Shown here: in pieces, positions 53,061 to 62,345 of the stretch
Layout: each line of letters begins with the position of its first letter
How positions within the stretch are numbered: the stretch's first letter is position 1
Source: Candidatus Melainabacteria bacterium
GTDB lineage: Bacteria > Cyanobacteriota > Vampirovibrionia > Obscuribacterales > Obscuribacteraceae
Length of the DNA: 64,000 nt
Assembly (NCBI GenBank): GCA_003151275.1
Contig: PLXC01000020.1
Span: forward strand, 173,268-237,267
Reading direction: 5' to 3'
Made by a program: the position numbers and the translations under genes
Notes under the pieces: model-generated
Databases searched by the model: none
What the model saw: the letters and a program-made list of their open reading frames with translations, nothing else
What the model was told of the DNA's origin: nothing

Positions 53061-53133
53061 GTTCTACTTCATAGGAACGCTGTTAGGTTAAACCAGCGCT
53101 TGGTTTGCAAATTCGAGCGACAGGACGCTCATT

Positions 53134-53640
53134 TTACTGATATTGCAGACCGTTGCATTGAATCCAGCCACTTTGGTGGTGGCGGCTGGTGCTGTGGTGT
53201 GTGTAATGGACGAGACCGCCCTTCTTGTTCCAAACAAATTCACCATGAATCGTTACCAGGTCGCCCTCGTGAATTGGTATATGAGGGGCGAGCTTGGTGT
53301 TATGTGCCACCAAAACTGTTGTGCCGTTTGAAATGCCAAGCAAGAATTTTTGGTGCGGATTTCCTTGCGTGTCATCGGGTAACAGTCTCTCCACCGGCGC
53401 AGAGAGAGTCACCTCTACTTTCGATCGGTGCTGATCTTGATCCTCGATGATCTGCGTGTCACTTACTGGCCAAACACCGCCTGCATCCGTTGGCGGACCA
53501 GCGACCGACTGTGGCTCTTGAATGCGCTCCCTGACGCTGTTGCAACCAGATGTGGCAACTAGAAAGCTTGCCAGCATACAGAAAAGAAGAGTGGGTGCTT
53601 TCCGCGAAAGCGCGTTTGGTGGCGACAATTTTATTCTCAT
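53134..53640 (-). CDS. DUF3465 lipoprotein
   Basis: 168 aa with a lipoprotein signal (LLFCMLASFLVATSGC, Cys at about 33). The C-terminal half is DUF3465: LLVAHN-type VLVAHNTKLAPHIPIHEGD, IHGEFVWNKKGGLVHYTHHS and HQSGWIQCNGLQYQ. The fold recalls OB-type periplasmic proteins; function is not established. It converges with sixA across the palindrome array. Between 53641 and 53846 no gene is seen. Confidence 0.87.
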   Translation of the reverse strand: MRIKLSPPNALSRKAPTLLFCMLASFLVATSGCNSVRERIQEPQSVAGPPTDAGGVWPVSDTQIIEDQDQHRSKVEVTLSAPVERLLPDDTQGNPHQKFLLGISNGTTVLVAHNTKLAPHIPIHEGDLVTIHGEFVWNKKGGLVHYTHHSTSRHHQSGWIQCNGLQYQ

Positions 53641-53846
53641 CAGGCAAACTCTTTATGTTTGGAGACCAGCGAGGGAACTTCTAGCTAGAACATACCTTCG
53701 ATAACGCTACTTGAATAAGCATTGCATAGCAAATAACAATCGAGTAGCTAGCACGATGTACGAAGGCACACTGGCATTACCGTGGTATATAGTGAACGAG
53801 GCGCTCATGGGCCGCTGGCAGCACAATCGGGAGAAATTTCGAGTAG

Positions 53847-54935
53847 ATGTTATCTTCAATCTACCTAACAGGAGATAATTTGGAGGGACAAGATGTCCTG
53901 AGTCAGGCGTCCTTGCCTGATTGGCGAACGGTCGCTCTTTCCAAATTTCAACGTCATGGGTTAAAGGTGGTCAACCCTCTCGAGCTCGCTTGGTCTATCG
54001 GCGAGCGCATGAATCCGATGGAGATGCCGGACGTTGTAGATCCCCGCGTACGCCGTGCGCTAGATTTAATCGACCAGTGTGACGCCCTGCTCGCCAATTT
54101 AACCAAATCAAGTTACAGCACGGCGATGGAAATGTTTTACGCCTATCGGCGGGGCAAAATGGTCACTGTGATCGGGCAGTCACCGTTTCACCCATGGGTG
54201 TTATCGCATTCACAGGCTCGTTTCGGTGATGTTGATACCGCCGTGAATTACCTAATTGATGAGCATCCGAAAAGTCCGCCAATCAATTGGACCTTACAAA
54301 ACGAAGCATTCTTGTCCGAAAGATATGAACAGCTTCCGCCGCCAGGTGAGCCTGACTACAAGTTTTTGGGTGGGGAAAATCCAGTCCTCGTGATGGCTCC
54401 GCACGCCACTGCTTATTGGCGAGAAGGCGAATTTCAGGAAGGTGATTCTTATACAGGCAGCATGGCCGCAGTGCTGAATCGGATGAGCGGTTGCCACAGT
54501 CTTATGACAAATTATTGCTGTGTCGCAGATCCTTGCTACTATCTCGAAACTCCTTTGCGTCGCGCCTTTGCAGACATCGTAAAGGCGGGACAGATAGGTC
54601 TGGTCGTCCTGTTGCTTGGGGCATCATGGCACGAAGCTCCTGGTTTGCAGGTTTCTGCTTACGGTCCAGCGCAAGATGTTTGCGACGATTATGCAAATCG
54701 CCTCAAGGTTAAATTGTCGGCGATCGAGTCGGTGTTCACTGAGGCGCAAGACTGGCAATATCTTCCGCTAGTACGATTTGCGGCAGAAGAACTGTCTGTG
54801 CCGACAATGGTTGTGAGAATGCACAAGCGTTATCGCATGCCGCGATTGCAGGGTGAACTCTTTTCAGCAGTTGTCGGCGCATTAAATGAATTCCTGAGCG
54901 AAACAGGCTTGGAACTGGCGAGGAGCCGAAGCTAA
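53847..54935 (+). CDS. Deoxyribosyltransferase-like/N-formylglutamate amidohydrolase-like fusion
   Basis: 362 aa. Residues 1-135 match nucleoside 2-deoxyribosyltransferase-like proteins: IYLTGDN, VNPLELAW, LDLIDQCDALLANLTKSS, YSTAMEMFYAYRRGK. Residues about 165-360 resemble the N-formylglutamate amidohydrolase (FGase) superfamily: NPVLVMAPHATAYWREGEF, GDSYTGSMAAVLN and LRRAFADIVKAGQI. The metal-site strand usually DLHG is LLLGASWH here, so the second activity is uncertain. A ribosome site is only weakly visible. cutA begins directly after its stop codon. Role unknown; nucleotide salvage or sanitation is a guess. Confidence 0.78.
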   Translation: MLSSIYLTGDNLEGQDVLSQASLPDWRTVALSKFQRHGLKVVNPLELAWSIGERMNPMEMPDVVDPRVRRALDLIDQCDALLANLTKSSYSTAMEMFYAYRRGKMVTVIGQSPFHPWVLSHSQARFGDVDTAVNYLIDEHPKSPPINWTLQNEAFLSERYEQLPPPGEPDYKFLGGENPVLVMAPHATAYWREGEFQEGDSYTGSMAAVLNRMSGCHSLMTNYCCVADPCYYLETPLRRAFADIVKAGQIGLVVLLLGASWHEAPGLQVSAYGPAQDVCDDYANRLKVKLSAIESVFTEAQDWQYLPLVRFAAEELSVPTMVVRMHKRYRMPRLQGELFSAVVGALNEFLSETGLELARSRS

Positions 54936-55262
54936 ATGGCTGGAGAAATTATTGTTCTCGTCACTTGCCAGCCAGTTGATGCGAACAAGCTTGCCTCCGA
55001 TTTAGTATCTGAAAAGCTTGCTGCCTGTGTCAACGTGCTCCAAAATGTTGTCTCAACTTATCGTTGGGAAAACCAAGTTACTAGCGATACAGAAAGCATG
55101 TTGATTATCAAATCTCACCGCGATCTCTTTTCGCGCCTCTCAGCGCGCATCAAAGAGCTCCACACATACGATGTGCCGGAGATTGTCAGCCTTTCGATCG
55201 AGGCTGGCTATCCCCCTTATCTCAATTGGCTCAACGCCCAACTAGATGGAGCAATTAATTGA
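54936..55262 (+). CDS. cutA: Divalent-cation tolerance protein CutA
   Basis: 108 aa, full family length. IIVLVTCQPVDANKLASDLV, EKLAACVNVLQNVVSTYRWE, ESMLIIKSHRDLFSRLSARI, HTYDVPEIVSLSIEAGYPPY are the CutA1 pattern; the trimer is ferredoxin-like. The ATG follows the previous stop codon directly (TAAATG), so translation is coupled. The link to metal tolerance is old and weak; CutA1 is highly conserved but its job is unclear. Confidence 0.94.
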   Translation: MAGEIIVLVTCQPVDANKLASDLVSEKLAACVNVLQNVVSTYRWENQVTSDTESMLIIKSHRDLFSRLSARIKELHTYDVPEIVSLSIEAGYPPYLNWLNAQLDGAIN

Positions 55263-55298
55263 TCGGCCGTTTCGTTGTTGACAGAAAGGAACTGTAGT

Positions 55299-57131
55299 TT
55301 GGCTGAAGATACCATTGTTCAAGTTTTTTGGAATTGGGTTGCCTCAACGCCCGATAAACGGGCAATTATGCACAAGGTCGATGGCGCCTATCGCCCTGTT
55401 ATCTGGCGAGAGCACGGTCGGATGGTCGAGCTGGTCGCAGGCGGTTTGGCCAAACTGATGCAACCCGGTGAGCATGTTGCAATCATGTCGCAGAGCCGAC
55501 CGGCGTGGACTTGGGCAGATGTTGCGGTGTTAACTTGTGGTGGCGTGACGATACCGATTTATCCCACGTTGGCATCGCCTGAGGTGCAATATTTAGTCAG
55601 ACACAGTGATGCCGTCGGTGTCTTTGTCGAGAATGAGCGTCAAGCACGCAAAATTTCGGATGCCAAAGATTTATCGTCTAAACTCAGATTCATCATTGTT
55701 ATTGACGGGCCAATTACTGCTCCTGAATCCCGCGTCCGTTGCCTGACTTGGGACGACATTCTCAAAGACGGTGAGGTCAATTTGCTCGCCGATCCGAATC
55801 AACTGCCGGAACGGATAAAAGCTGTGACACCAAATTCAATGGCATCTATCGTTTACACTTCGGGCACAACCGGTGTGCCAAAAGGTGTGATTTTATCGCA
55901 CAGAAATATTCATTCGGTGTGTGCCGCAATGAGCGAATTGTTCGTTTTTGAGCCCGACGATCTTTCACTTTCATTTCTGCCTTTGTCGCATGTGTATGAA
56001 AGGGTGGGTGGTCAATTCCTGGCTATCTATCAAGGTTTGACCATGGCCTACGCCGAGTCGATGGAAAACGTGCCGAAAAATCTGATCGAGGTTAAGCCGA
56101 CCATTCTAAATGGTGTGCCTCGATTTTACGAAAAAGCTTATCAGCGCATTCAAACCGAAATTCGCAACATGCCTACGGCAACCCAGTATTTGATTCGCTG
56201 GGCGTTAGCGCTTGGGAAACGGGCTGGAAAGTACCAACAGAAGGCTCCGAACGATGATCTGGTCAAGCAAATTTATCGTCAGGAATTACGAGTCGCCGAT
56301 CGTCTGGTCTTCTCCAAAATCCGTAAAAGATTTGGTGGTCGGCTACGCATAATGGTATCAGGGGCGGCACCACTTTCTGATGATGTGCAAGCGTTTTTCA
56401 ACACGATCGGTCTGCCTATTGTAGAGGGCTATGGACTGACTGAAACATCGGCACCGCTCTGTTGCAACACACCTGAAAACAAAAAAGTCGGTACCGTCGG
56501 CAAACTACTGCCTGGTGTGGAAGTGAAGATTGCCGCCGATGGTGAAATCTTGGCTCGTGGTGCCAGCATTTTCTCCGGCTATTATAAGAATGAAGATGCC
56601 ACTCACGAAGCCCTTCATGAGGGGTGGTTCAGTACCGGCGACATCGGCGAATTTGACTCTGAAGGTTACTTGCGCATCACCGATCGCAAGAAGGATATCA
56701 TCATCACATCTGGTGGCAAACATGTGGCGCCGCAATTCATCGAAAACATGTTCAAAGGCGAGGGATTGATTAGCAATATTCTCGTGCATGGCGATAGGCG
56801 AAAATACATCACCGCCTTAATCACATTGAACAAAGACGGATTGGCCAGTTTCGGCAAAGCTCATCAACTTCCTTTCAAAGACCCGACCGAGCTTACTCAT
56901 CATCCGAAAGTACGGGAAGAAGTGGAACGGCTGGTCGCTACCAAGAACGACGAGCTGGCACAGTTTGAAAGAATCAAAAAATTTGTCATCCTGGACGACG
57001 ACTTTACTGCCGAATCAGACGAGTTGACCCCAACTTTCAAGCTGAAGCGCAAAAAAATCACCGAAAAATACCACAAGATCCTAAACGAACTGTACGACGT
57101 GAGCGATCTTGAAGTGGCTGCAAATGAGTAA
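55299..57131 (+). CDS. Long-chain acyl-CoA synthetase (FadD15-type AMP-forming ligase)
   Basis: 610 aa from a TTG with AAGGA eight bases upstream; the earlier in-frame TTG at 55275 precedes that site. Adenylation motifs: YTSGTTGVPKGVILSHRNIH (P-loop), FLPLSHVYERVGGQ, GYGLTETSAPLCCNTP, GWFSTGDIGEFDSEGYLRIT, DRKKDIIITSGGKHVAPQFI. Size and the DLSLSFLPLSHVYER and KFVILDDDFTAESDELTPT signatures match the long-chain/very-long-chain ligases. It activates fatty acids for lipid synthesis or oxidation. It may be cotranscribed with cutA (36 bp gap). Confidence 0.93.
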   Translation: MAEDTIVQVFWNWVASTPDKRAIMHKVDGAYRPVIWREHGRMVELVAGGLAKLMQPGEHVAIMSQSRPAWTWADVAVLTCGGVTIPIYPTLASPEVQYLVRHSDAVGVFVENERQARKISDAKDLSSKLRFIIVIDGPITAPESRVRCLTWDDILKDGEVNLLADPNQLPERIKAVTPNSMASIVYTSGTTGVPKGVILSHRNIHSVCAAMSELFVFEPDDLSLSFLPLSHVYERVGGQFLAIYQGLTMAYAESMENVPKNLIEVKPTILNGVPRFYEKAYQRIQTEIRNMPTATQYLIRWALALGKRAGKYQQKAPNDDLVKQIYRQELRVADRLVFSKIRKRFGGRLRIMVSGAAPLSDDVQAFFNTIGLPIVEGYGLTETSAPLCCNTPENKKVGTVGKLLPGVEVKIAADGEILARGASIFSGYYKNEDATHEALHEGWFSTGDIGEFDSEGYLRITDRKKDIIITSGGKHVAPQFIENMFKGEGLISNILVHGDRRKYITALITLNKDGLASFGKAHQLPFKDPTELTHHPKVREEVERLVATKNDELAQFERIKKFVILDDDFTAESDELTPTFKLKRKKITEKYHKILNELYDVSDLEVAANE

Positions 57132-57321
57132 TTTCGATTTAAATGAGGAAAAGCCTCGCTCTGACCATAAAAAATGCTTTACTTTCCCTTGGCAACGTAT
57201 ACAATAATGCCACGGGTTTTTCCAACCCATTTCAGCTCAGTTCTCCCATTTACTAAACTAGGTCCAAATCCGCAGTCCAAGGCTTTTCCGGTTTTGCACC
57301 TGCCAAGAGGGTTAAACAGCT

Positions 57322-58344
57322 ATGTTTGAATCGTTTGGACGAGGGTTCAGGATGATCTACGCCAGCATCAAGATGGGCTGGCAAGATAAACGCCTGTTAC
57401 TTCCTTCCGTTCTCACCGTTTTTACCAACTTCTTTTTCGCCATCGTGCTCATGATCGAGGCGAAGCAAAAGTTGGGCGGAGCCGGAGCCGGCGTTGCCAC
57501 TCAACTTGCTGCCGCTCCGCACGAGCTCCTGAATCACGCTAAACATGGTGACATGCTTGCCATGACTGGCTTGAATGGAACGATGGACCAGAGCGGCTTT
57601 AACGCAATGAGCAGCCTGGGCGGCGTAATGGGCTCCGAAACGACATTGTTAGTCACATGCATCGTCTCGATCTGGTGGTTAACCAATAGATTCCTAGAAG
57701 GGGTGACTACGGCGCTGGTCTACAGCCATCTGACAGAAGGACCAGGCTCAGGCAGATTCTCTAACGCATGCCAGGCAGTGCTTACAAGTCTTCCGGCGAT
57801 CGTCATGCTCGGTGCAGTCACTCTGGTCGCTAAGAAGTTAGCTGGGTGGATGCGCGACAAAAGAGGTTCGGGAATCTTCGGCTTCGGAATGAATTTCCTG
57901 GCTGGAATTGTGGAAGTATTTTGGACGCTCGCTGGGCATTTGATTTTGCCTGCCATAGTAATAGAAGGGACTTCTTTCTGGGGAGCACTAAAACGAGCTG
58001 ACAAGATCGCGCAGGGCAACTTGCTTACCATTGGTGTAGGCGAAGTTGGTGTTGATTTGATTTGCAGAGCAGTCTCCGGTTTGGTTTATCTGGTTGGCAT
58101 GGCCGGCTTTGGCGGTGCCTGGTATTTAAACACACAAGGTATGGCTGCGATTAGCGGTCCCGTAATCATCGTAGCCGGCTTAGCTTGGGCATCATTGGTC
58201 GTATTGGTTACTGCAATGTCTCTGTACATTCGTGCTTCGTTTTACACCTGCTTATATGTATGGGCAATCGAAGCAGAATCTGTTGAAGAAACAGAGCGCG
58301 TTCATGTAGCTGCACCAGCACCTTTAGCGGCTGCACTGGCGTAA
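57322..58344 (+). CDS. DUF6159-like polytopic membrane protein
   Basis: 340 aa with five to six membrane helices. The N-terminus SFGRGFRMIYASIKMGWQDK, then RLLLPSVL, and the later LAGHLILPAIVIEGTSFWGA, LKRADKI are the DUF6159 features. No enzymatic motif. The C-terminal tail ends in AAPAPLAAALA. The 190-bp space after the acyl-CoA ligase has a possible TATACA -10 near 57202 but no firm -35 box. Function unknown; a role in membrane or envelope upkeep is only guessed. Confidence 0.8.
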   Translation: MFESFGRGFRMIYASIKMGWQDKRLLLPSVLTVFTNFFFAIVLMIEAKQKLGGAGAGVATQLAAAPHELLNHAKHGDMLAMTGLNGTMDQSGFNAMSSLGGVMGSETTLLVTCIVSIWWLTNRFLEGVTTALVYSHLTEGPGSGRFSNACQAVLTSLPAIVMLGAVTLVAKKLAGWMRDKRGSGIFGFGMNFLAGIVEVFWTLAGHLILPAIVIEGTSFWGALKRADKIAQGNLLTIGVGEVGVDLICRAVSGLVYLVGMAGFGGAWYLNTQGMAAISGPVIIVAGLAWASLVVLVTAMSLYIRASFYTCLYVWAIEAESVEETERVHVAAPAPLAAALA

Positions 58345-58370
58345 CACGTAGCTCGTAGATTGCCTCGAAC

Positions 58371-58398
58371 CCTGGGAGCGCCGGCATCTTTGCCGGCA
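58371..58398 (+). repeat. GC-rich dispersed hairpin repeat, copy 2
   Basis: CCTGGGAGCGCCGGCA followed by TCTTTGCCGGCA; 26 of 28 positions match 2049-2076 in reverse orientation. GCCGGCA and TGCCGGC pair into a hairpin. It sits in the short gap between the convergent DUF6159-like and clostripain-like genes and could also aid termination. Confidence 0.75.
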
Positions 58399-58458
58399 CC
58401 GATTGCTTTCGACTGCTACTAAATTGCGCTTGCAGCTAATTTGATTGATTGGACCGTG

Positions 58459-60288
58459 CTAATCCGTGTGTAGGAGTTCTGTATGCCACGTGGTCATTAA
58501 GTTCCGCCAGCTATCGCTTTCTGGTTGGGCTTCCTGCTCGAAGTTTTTTCGATAACGTTCTTCTTCGTAGCCTTTAAAAACTCCTATCAGTGAATTCACA
58601 ACTTCTGGATGCTCCGCGTACAATCTCGTCGCTACTTTAATGACTGAATTTGCAGCCTTAACGACGTCATCGATTCGACCTGCGGGGACATTGTCTAGAT
58701 TTTGAACAGCTTCTTCAAGTTCTCTTAGTGGCTGCTTTTGCTCTTGCGGAACCATTTCATGTATCTCTTCCATTGATTTTTTGATCGCCCCTCTAAGCAA
58801 ATCTTCGCGGCGTTCTTCGGGAACTTTTGTCGGTTGGATTTCCGTTATCCGCTTCAACGGCTCGAATTGCACAGCTGGTGTTTTAGAATCGAATGTGCCA
58901 GTTGTTGGTAGCCACATGCTGACCCCGCCCATACGGTCATAGCCGGAGCTCTTATCGCCGTGGTATGCGATCAACATTTGTTCTCTAGCGCAAGACAACT
59001 CGTCAGTCGCCGATTTGAGCTTGCTATCAGGGTCTTTCAAACTTCCGTTGGCGATGGAATCTCGAACTCCATCCAGAAACTGCTTAAGGTCGCGGCGCTG
59101 AAATTCAGCCAATTGATGATTGGTATTTTCAGAATGCAAACCATATTGCGGAGTGGTGCCGGCAAGTTTTTCGATAATTTTGCGGTTCGCTGGATCTCGA
59201 ACGGAATCAGCTAAAGCTTGTTCAAATCGGTCTTCTTTATTTTTGAATTTCTGCAATCCGTCGCCTAAATCATACGCTCCTAAGGTCGCTGTGGACAGAC
59301 TTTCAGTTTTTGGCTTACCAGCAGTGTTGGGAGCATGCTCATTGCTGTTGTTTGCTTCGTCTACGAAATCGCGCGCAAGCTGTTTCCCGTCAATCTTTGA
59401 ATCGTGCAATAAATGATCGAGCGATCCAGGCAAATTCTGTCCGCCGCCGTTATAGGAGTTTGGTCGTTCAGTTTCGCTTGATGCCACAAGGTTGTGGGCA
59501 ATCTTGCTTGCCTCAGAAATAGCTCCGGATTCCGCCATAAGGCACGCGTTCCAATCTAAGAGATCAAGTTTCTCGTGGACTGAACCGCTCAATCCGTCTT
59601 TGACAGACTGATTAAATTCCTTGAGGCTTAAAGCACCAGCATCGCCAACAATTCCTTTATTTCCGAGGCCATGCGACATATTTATCAAGGCAATCTTTTC
59701 CGATGGGAACTGTTTGTTGGCGAGTTGCAGTATCTCTTTGAGATCATTGCCCAATGACTTGTTCTGATCACCATTGCCAGGTAAAGACTCAATTTTGCCA
59801 TCGTGCAGAACGAATCGTTCGATTGTCTGTGCATCTGGATGATTAGCATCGGAGCTGGGCTTTATGCTCTGTACGACGATATTCACGGATCTACCATTGG
59901 TTGACTCAGCCATTTTTTTCAGTCGCTCTGCTTCAGGTCTTGCGCCGGCATCGCCCAGATTCGCAGCTAAATTAATTACAACAGTCCAATCCTTTTTCGG
60001 CGCTGCCTCATTGGGCGCGGCCGCAGGTTGCGTGCCGTCCTTAATTTGTGGAAGAGTATCGCCGTCTTTTTTCGCTTCGGCTTCAGCCCGTTGGGCTTTT
60101 GAAGTGCGGACACAGGTCTCACTAAATATGTTTGTTACTTCCAAATGCCCTTGTTGTGGTGCTAAATCATTACGTTTCAGTGGATGGTGCAGGTCGTTTC
60201 CCCCAGATTGCAAGTTCTCATTTGCATAGGTCAAATTTTGCTCTGCGGCGAGCGCAGGTTTTGGCTGTATTTCAAAAGTTTTTGTCAT
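58459..60288 (-). CDS. Clostripain-family (C11) cysteine peptidase
   Basis: 609 aa, no signal peptide. The N-terminal 100 residues are polar. From 101 WTVVINLAANLGDAG the caspase-like fold appears: catalytic His206 in ALINMSHGLGNKG and catalytic Cys249 in LDLLDWNACLMAESGAISEA, then NLVASSETERP, all in family order. A helical domain with SARPDL-type gaps follows (about 320-440), then YDRMGGVSMWLPT, also C11-like, and a helical C-terminus. Clostripain is calcium-dependent and cleaves after Arg; whether this one is autoprocessed cannot be told. The TGA/ATG region upstream to the ABC importer holds no other gene. Confidence 0.88.
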   Translation of the reverse strand: MTKTFEIQPKPALAAEQNLTYANENLQSGGNDLHHPLKRNDLAPQQGHLEVTNIFSETCVRTSKAQRAEAEAKKDGDTLPQIKDGTQPAAAPNEAAPKKDWTVVINLAANLGDAGARPEAERLKKMAESTNGRSVNIVVQSIKPSSDANHPDAQTIERFVLHDGKIESLPGNGDQNKSLGNDLKEILQLANKQFPSEKIALINMSHGLGNKGIVGDAGALSLKEFNQSVKDGLSGSVHEKLDLLDWNACLMAESGAISEASKIAHNLVASSETERPNSYNGGGQNLPGSLDHLLHDSKIDGKQLARDFVDEANNSNEHAPNTAGKPKTESLSTATLGAYDLGDGLQKFKNKEDRFEQALADSVRDPANRKIIEKLAGTTPQYGLHSENTNHQLAEFQRRDLKQFLDGVRDSIANGSLKDPDSKLKSATDELSCAREQMLIAYHGDKSSGYDRMGGVSMWLPTTGTFDSKTPAVQFEPLKRITEIQPTKVPEERREDLLRGAIKKSMEEIHEMVPQEQKQPLRELEEAVQNLDNVPAGRIDDVVKAANSVIKVATRLYAEHPEVVNSLIGVFKGYEEERYRKNFEQEAQPESDSWRNLMTTWHTELLHTD

Positions 60289-60461
60289 AGTGCTCTCACA
60301 CGTTTCGATCTACGAGACAGGCGCATGGTAAGTCCACAGATCAGGCTAACTGTATGTCCGTGAAAATTCCATGTGAGCCGGAAATCGCCGGACGATTGTC
60401 CCGAGAAGGATCGAGAACTTCTCTTCGTGCTTCACAATTAATCATCGGTTCCCGAGTTTAA

Positions 60462-61571
60462 CTATTTGGATTGCTCCACAACAGCTTTCTCGGCAAACGA
60501 ATTGTCGATCAATTTCCTATCGTCGGGCATCTTCTTAAGGTCGCCTATCTCGATCCGAATTTGCAGCAGCTTTTGCCAGGCCGTTTTATCCACTGTTAAG
60601 TGCTCAGGAAAAACCTTCGCTTTCATGGCCCGAGTCAGGGCCTGCTTTAGTATTGGACGGGGAATATTTGGAAAACGTTTTGCTGCAATGTCTGCAGTTC
60701 CATCGAGGTCTGTGTGCACGTAGTGCAAAGCTTTCTCATAAGCGTTGACAAACTTCTGCACCATTTCTGGTTTCTCTTGCACTGTCTTTTCGGATGCGGT
60801 GATACCAGTAAAGGCAATCGGACCCCAAACCTCTGGGTAAGAAAAAACAACGCTGGCGCCTTCCTTCTCCATTAAGGAAACGTTTGGCTCAAGCATTTGG
60901 GCGATATCAGCTTGTCCGTTTTTCAAAGCAGCGGCTTCTGTTCCATAGACCATCTGCAGTATTTTAGTGTCCTTGCCGAGGATCAGATGTGCCCGCTGAT
61001 CGAGTTGTTTTTGGATTACGTATGAGGTGTTTGGTTCAGGAAAGGTGGCCACAGTTAGATTGCGAAATCCTGCCGGGTCTGAAAACGGTTTGATAGTTTT
61101 CTTTAAGGACACCCCCCACAAGGCAGCCCGATCGACGACCATTCCGAGAATTTTTCCATTCCAACCTTTCTCACTCGAAATCGCTACAAAGGCTGGATCC
61201 CCTTGCGCGAAGTCTGCTTTTCCGCTCGTTAAAGCGGCGAATGCTTGAGCGTCACCGCCGCCAGTTTGAATATCCACATCGAGACCCTCTTCCTTGAAAA
61301 AACCTCCATCCTTGGCGACGTAAAGGCAGATGTAGAGAAGGTTTTCAAACGCCTGATTGATAACAACCTTTTCCGCTGCAGTTTGATTTGCCGGAGTTTT
61401 ATCGGTTGTCTGCGATGCTTGATGCTGTTGCGATGAACAACCGGTAAGTCCGATCAGCATCGAGATGCCCAGCAATCCAGAGGCCCTCTGGGGCGATCGC
61501 GTAGATATGGATTTGATGTGTGGCGCTTGGAGCGATCTGAAAATGCTTTGCGAATACGGCGAAAGAAACAT
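60462..61571 (-). CDS. ABC importer substrate-binding lipoprotein (SsuA/TauA/NMT1 type)
   Basis: 369 aa; AGGGGA five bases before the ATG. The N-terminus is long and basic before a lipobox (MLIGLTGC, Cys45), so it is a lipoprotein with an unusually long n-region. Mature part: VVINQAFENLLYICLYVAKD, GGFFKEEGLDVDIQTGGGD, AFAALTSGKADFAQGDPAFV, typical of NMT1/THI5-like binders of sulfonates, nitrate or thiamine precursors. Last gene of a three-gene operon. Ligand not deducible. Confidence 0.9.
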   Translation of the reverse strand: MFLSPYSQSIFRSLQAPHIKSISTRSPQRASGLLGISMLIGLTGCSSQQHQASQTTDKTPANQTAAEKVVINQAFENLLYICLYVAKDGGFFKEEGLDVDIQTGGGDAQAFAALTSGKADFAQGDPAFVAISSEKGWNGKILGMVVDRAALWGVSLKKTIKPFSDPAGFRNLTVATFPEPNTSYVIQKQLDQRAHLILGKDTKILQMVYGTEAAALKNGQADIAQMLEPNVSLMEKEGASVVFSYPEVWGPIAFTGITASEKTVQEKPEMVQKFVNAYEKALHYVHTDLDGTADIAAKRFPNIPRPILKQALTRAMKAKVFPEHLTVDKTAWQKLLQIRIEIGDLKKMPDDRKLIDNSFAEKAVVEQSK

Positions 61572-61580
61572 ATTTTCCCC

Positions 61581-62345
61581 TTAGAAATATTTGGCTACTA
61601 CGTGCAAAAGAGGCTTTTCGATCTGCGCTATGACAGTGTTTAAGACTAGCGCGATCAAAATCAACATTGTGATTCCGCAGAGTACAAGCGAAATGTCAAA
61701 TAGTCCACTCGCAACTAGAATCAGGTGTCCAAGCCCTTCGTTGGAGGATATGAACTCTCCGATGATCGCTCCTAAAAGTGCAAACCCGACGTTCAACTTA
61801 AACGCAGAAATTACCCAAACGAGGGCTGAGGGCGCGATTAGCTTTCTAAAGGTTTGATGTTTAGTAGCTCCGAGCGCTTGCATTAATCGCAAATATTGAG
61901 ACTGCACTTCATTGGCTCCAGTGTATGACTGCGATAACGCGATGAAGACTGTCGAGAATGCGGCAATCATTATTTTGGAAAGAATACCAGTTCCAAACCA
62001 AATAATTACCAGTGGCGCTAGAGCGAAAATAGGCGCTGAACCGAGCGCAATCACGTAAGGGCGAGCAATCAGAAAAGCCGTTCTGGAATACCAGAGCGCT
62101 AGTCCTGCCGCCGTTCCGACGATGTTACCAATTAGAAAACCGCTGACCGCTTCAAGCAGCGTCACTGAGGTGTCGGTGATCAGTCGCCCATTCGAAATGT
62201 TTGTCCACATGTATGATGCGACTTTGGTTGGAGAGCCGAAAAAGAAAATCAGCTTGTCATTCAACCGGACTGCTGTTTCCCAGAAGGCAAGAAACACCAC
62301 AAGTGGTATCAATTGGAGCAGTCGTAATCGTAATGTTTCAGACAT
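61581..62345 (-). CDS. ABC importer permease (SsuC/TauC type)
   Basis: 254 aa from the ATG at 62345, overlapping the ATPase stop by 8 bp; a GTG nine bases further up is also possible. About six helices, with the EAA loop seen as SQYLRLMQALGATKHQTFRK, LIAPSALVWVISAFK. Typical of the sulfonate/taurine/nitrate importer family. Its binding protein is encoded 9 bp downstream. Confidence 0.92.
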   Translation of the reverse strand: MSETLRLRLLQLIPLVVFLAFWETAVRLNDKLIFFFGSPTKVASYMWTNISNGRLITDTSVTLLEAVSGFLIGNIVGTAAGLALWYSRTAFLIARPYVIALGSAPIFALAPLVIIWFGTGILSKIMIAAFSTVFIALSQSYTGANEVQSQYLRLMQALGATKHQTFRKLIAPSALVWVISAFKLNVGFALLGAIIGEFISSNEGLGHLILVASGLFDISLVLCGITMLILIALVLNTVIAQIEKPLLHVVAKYF

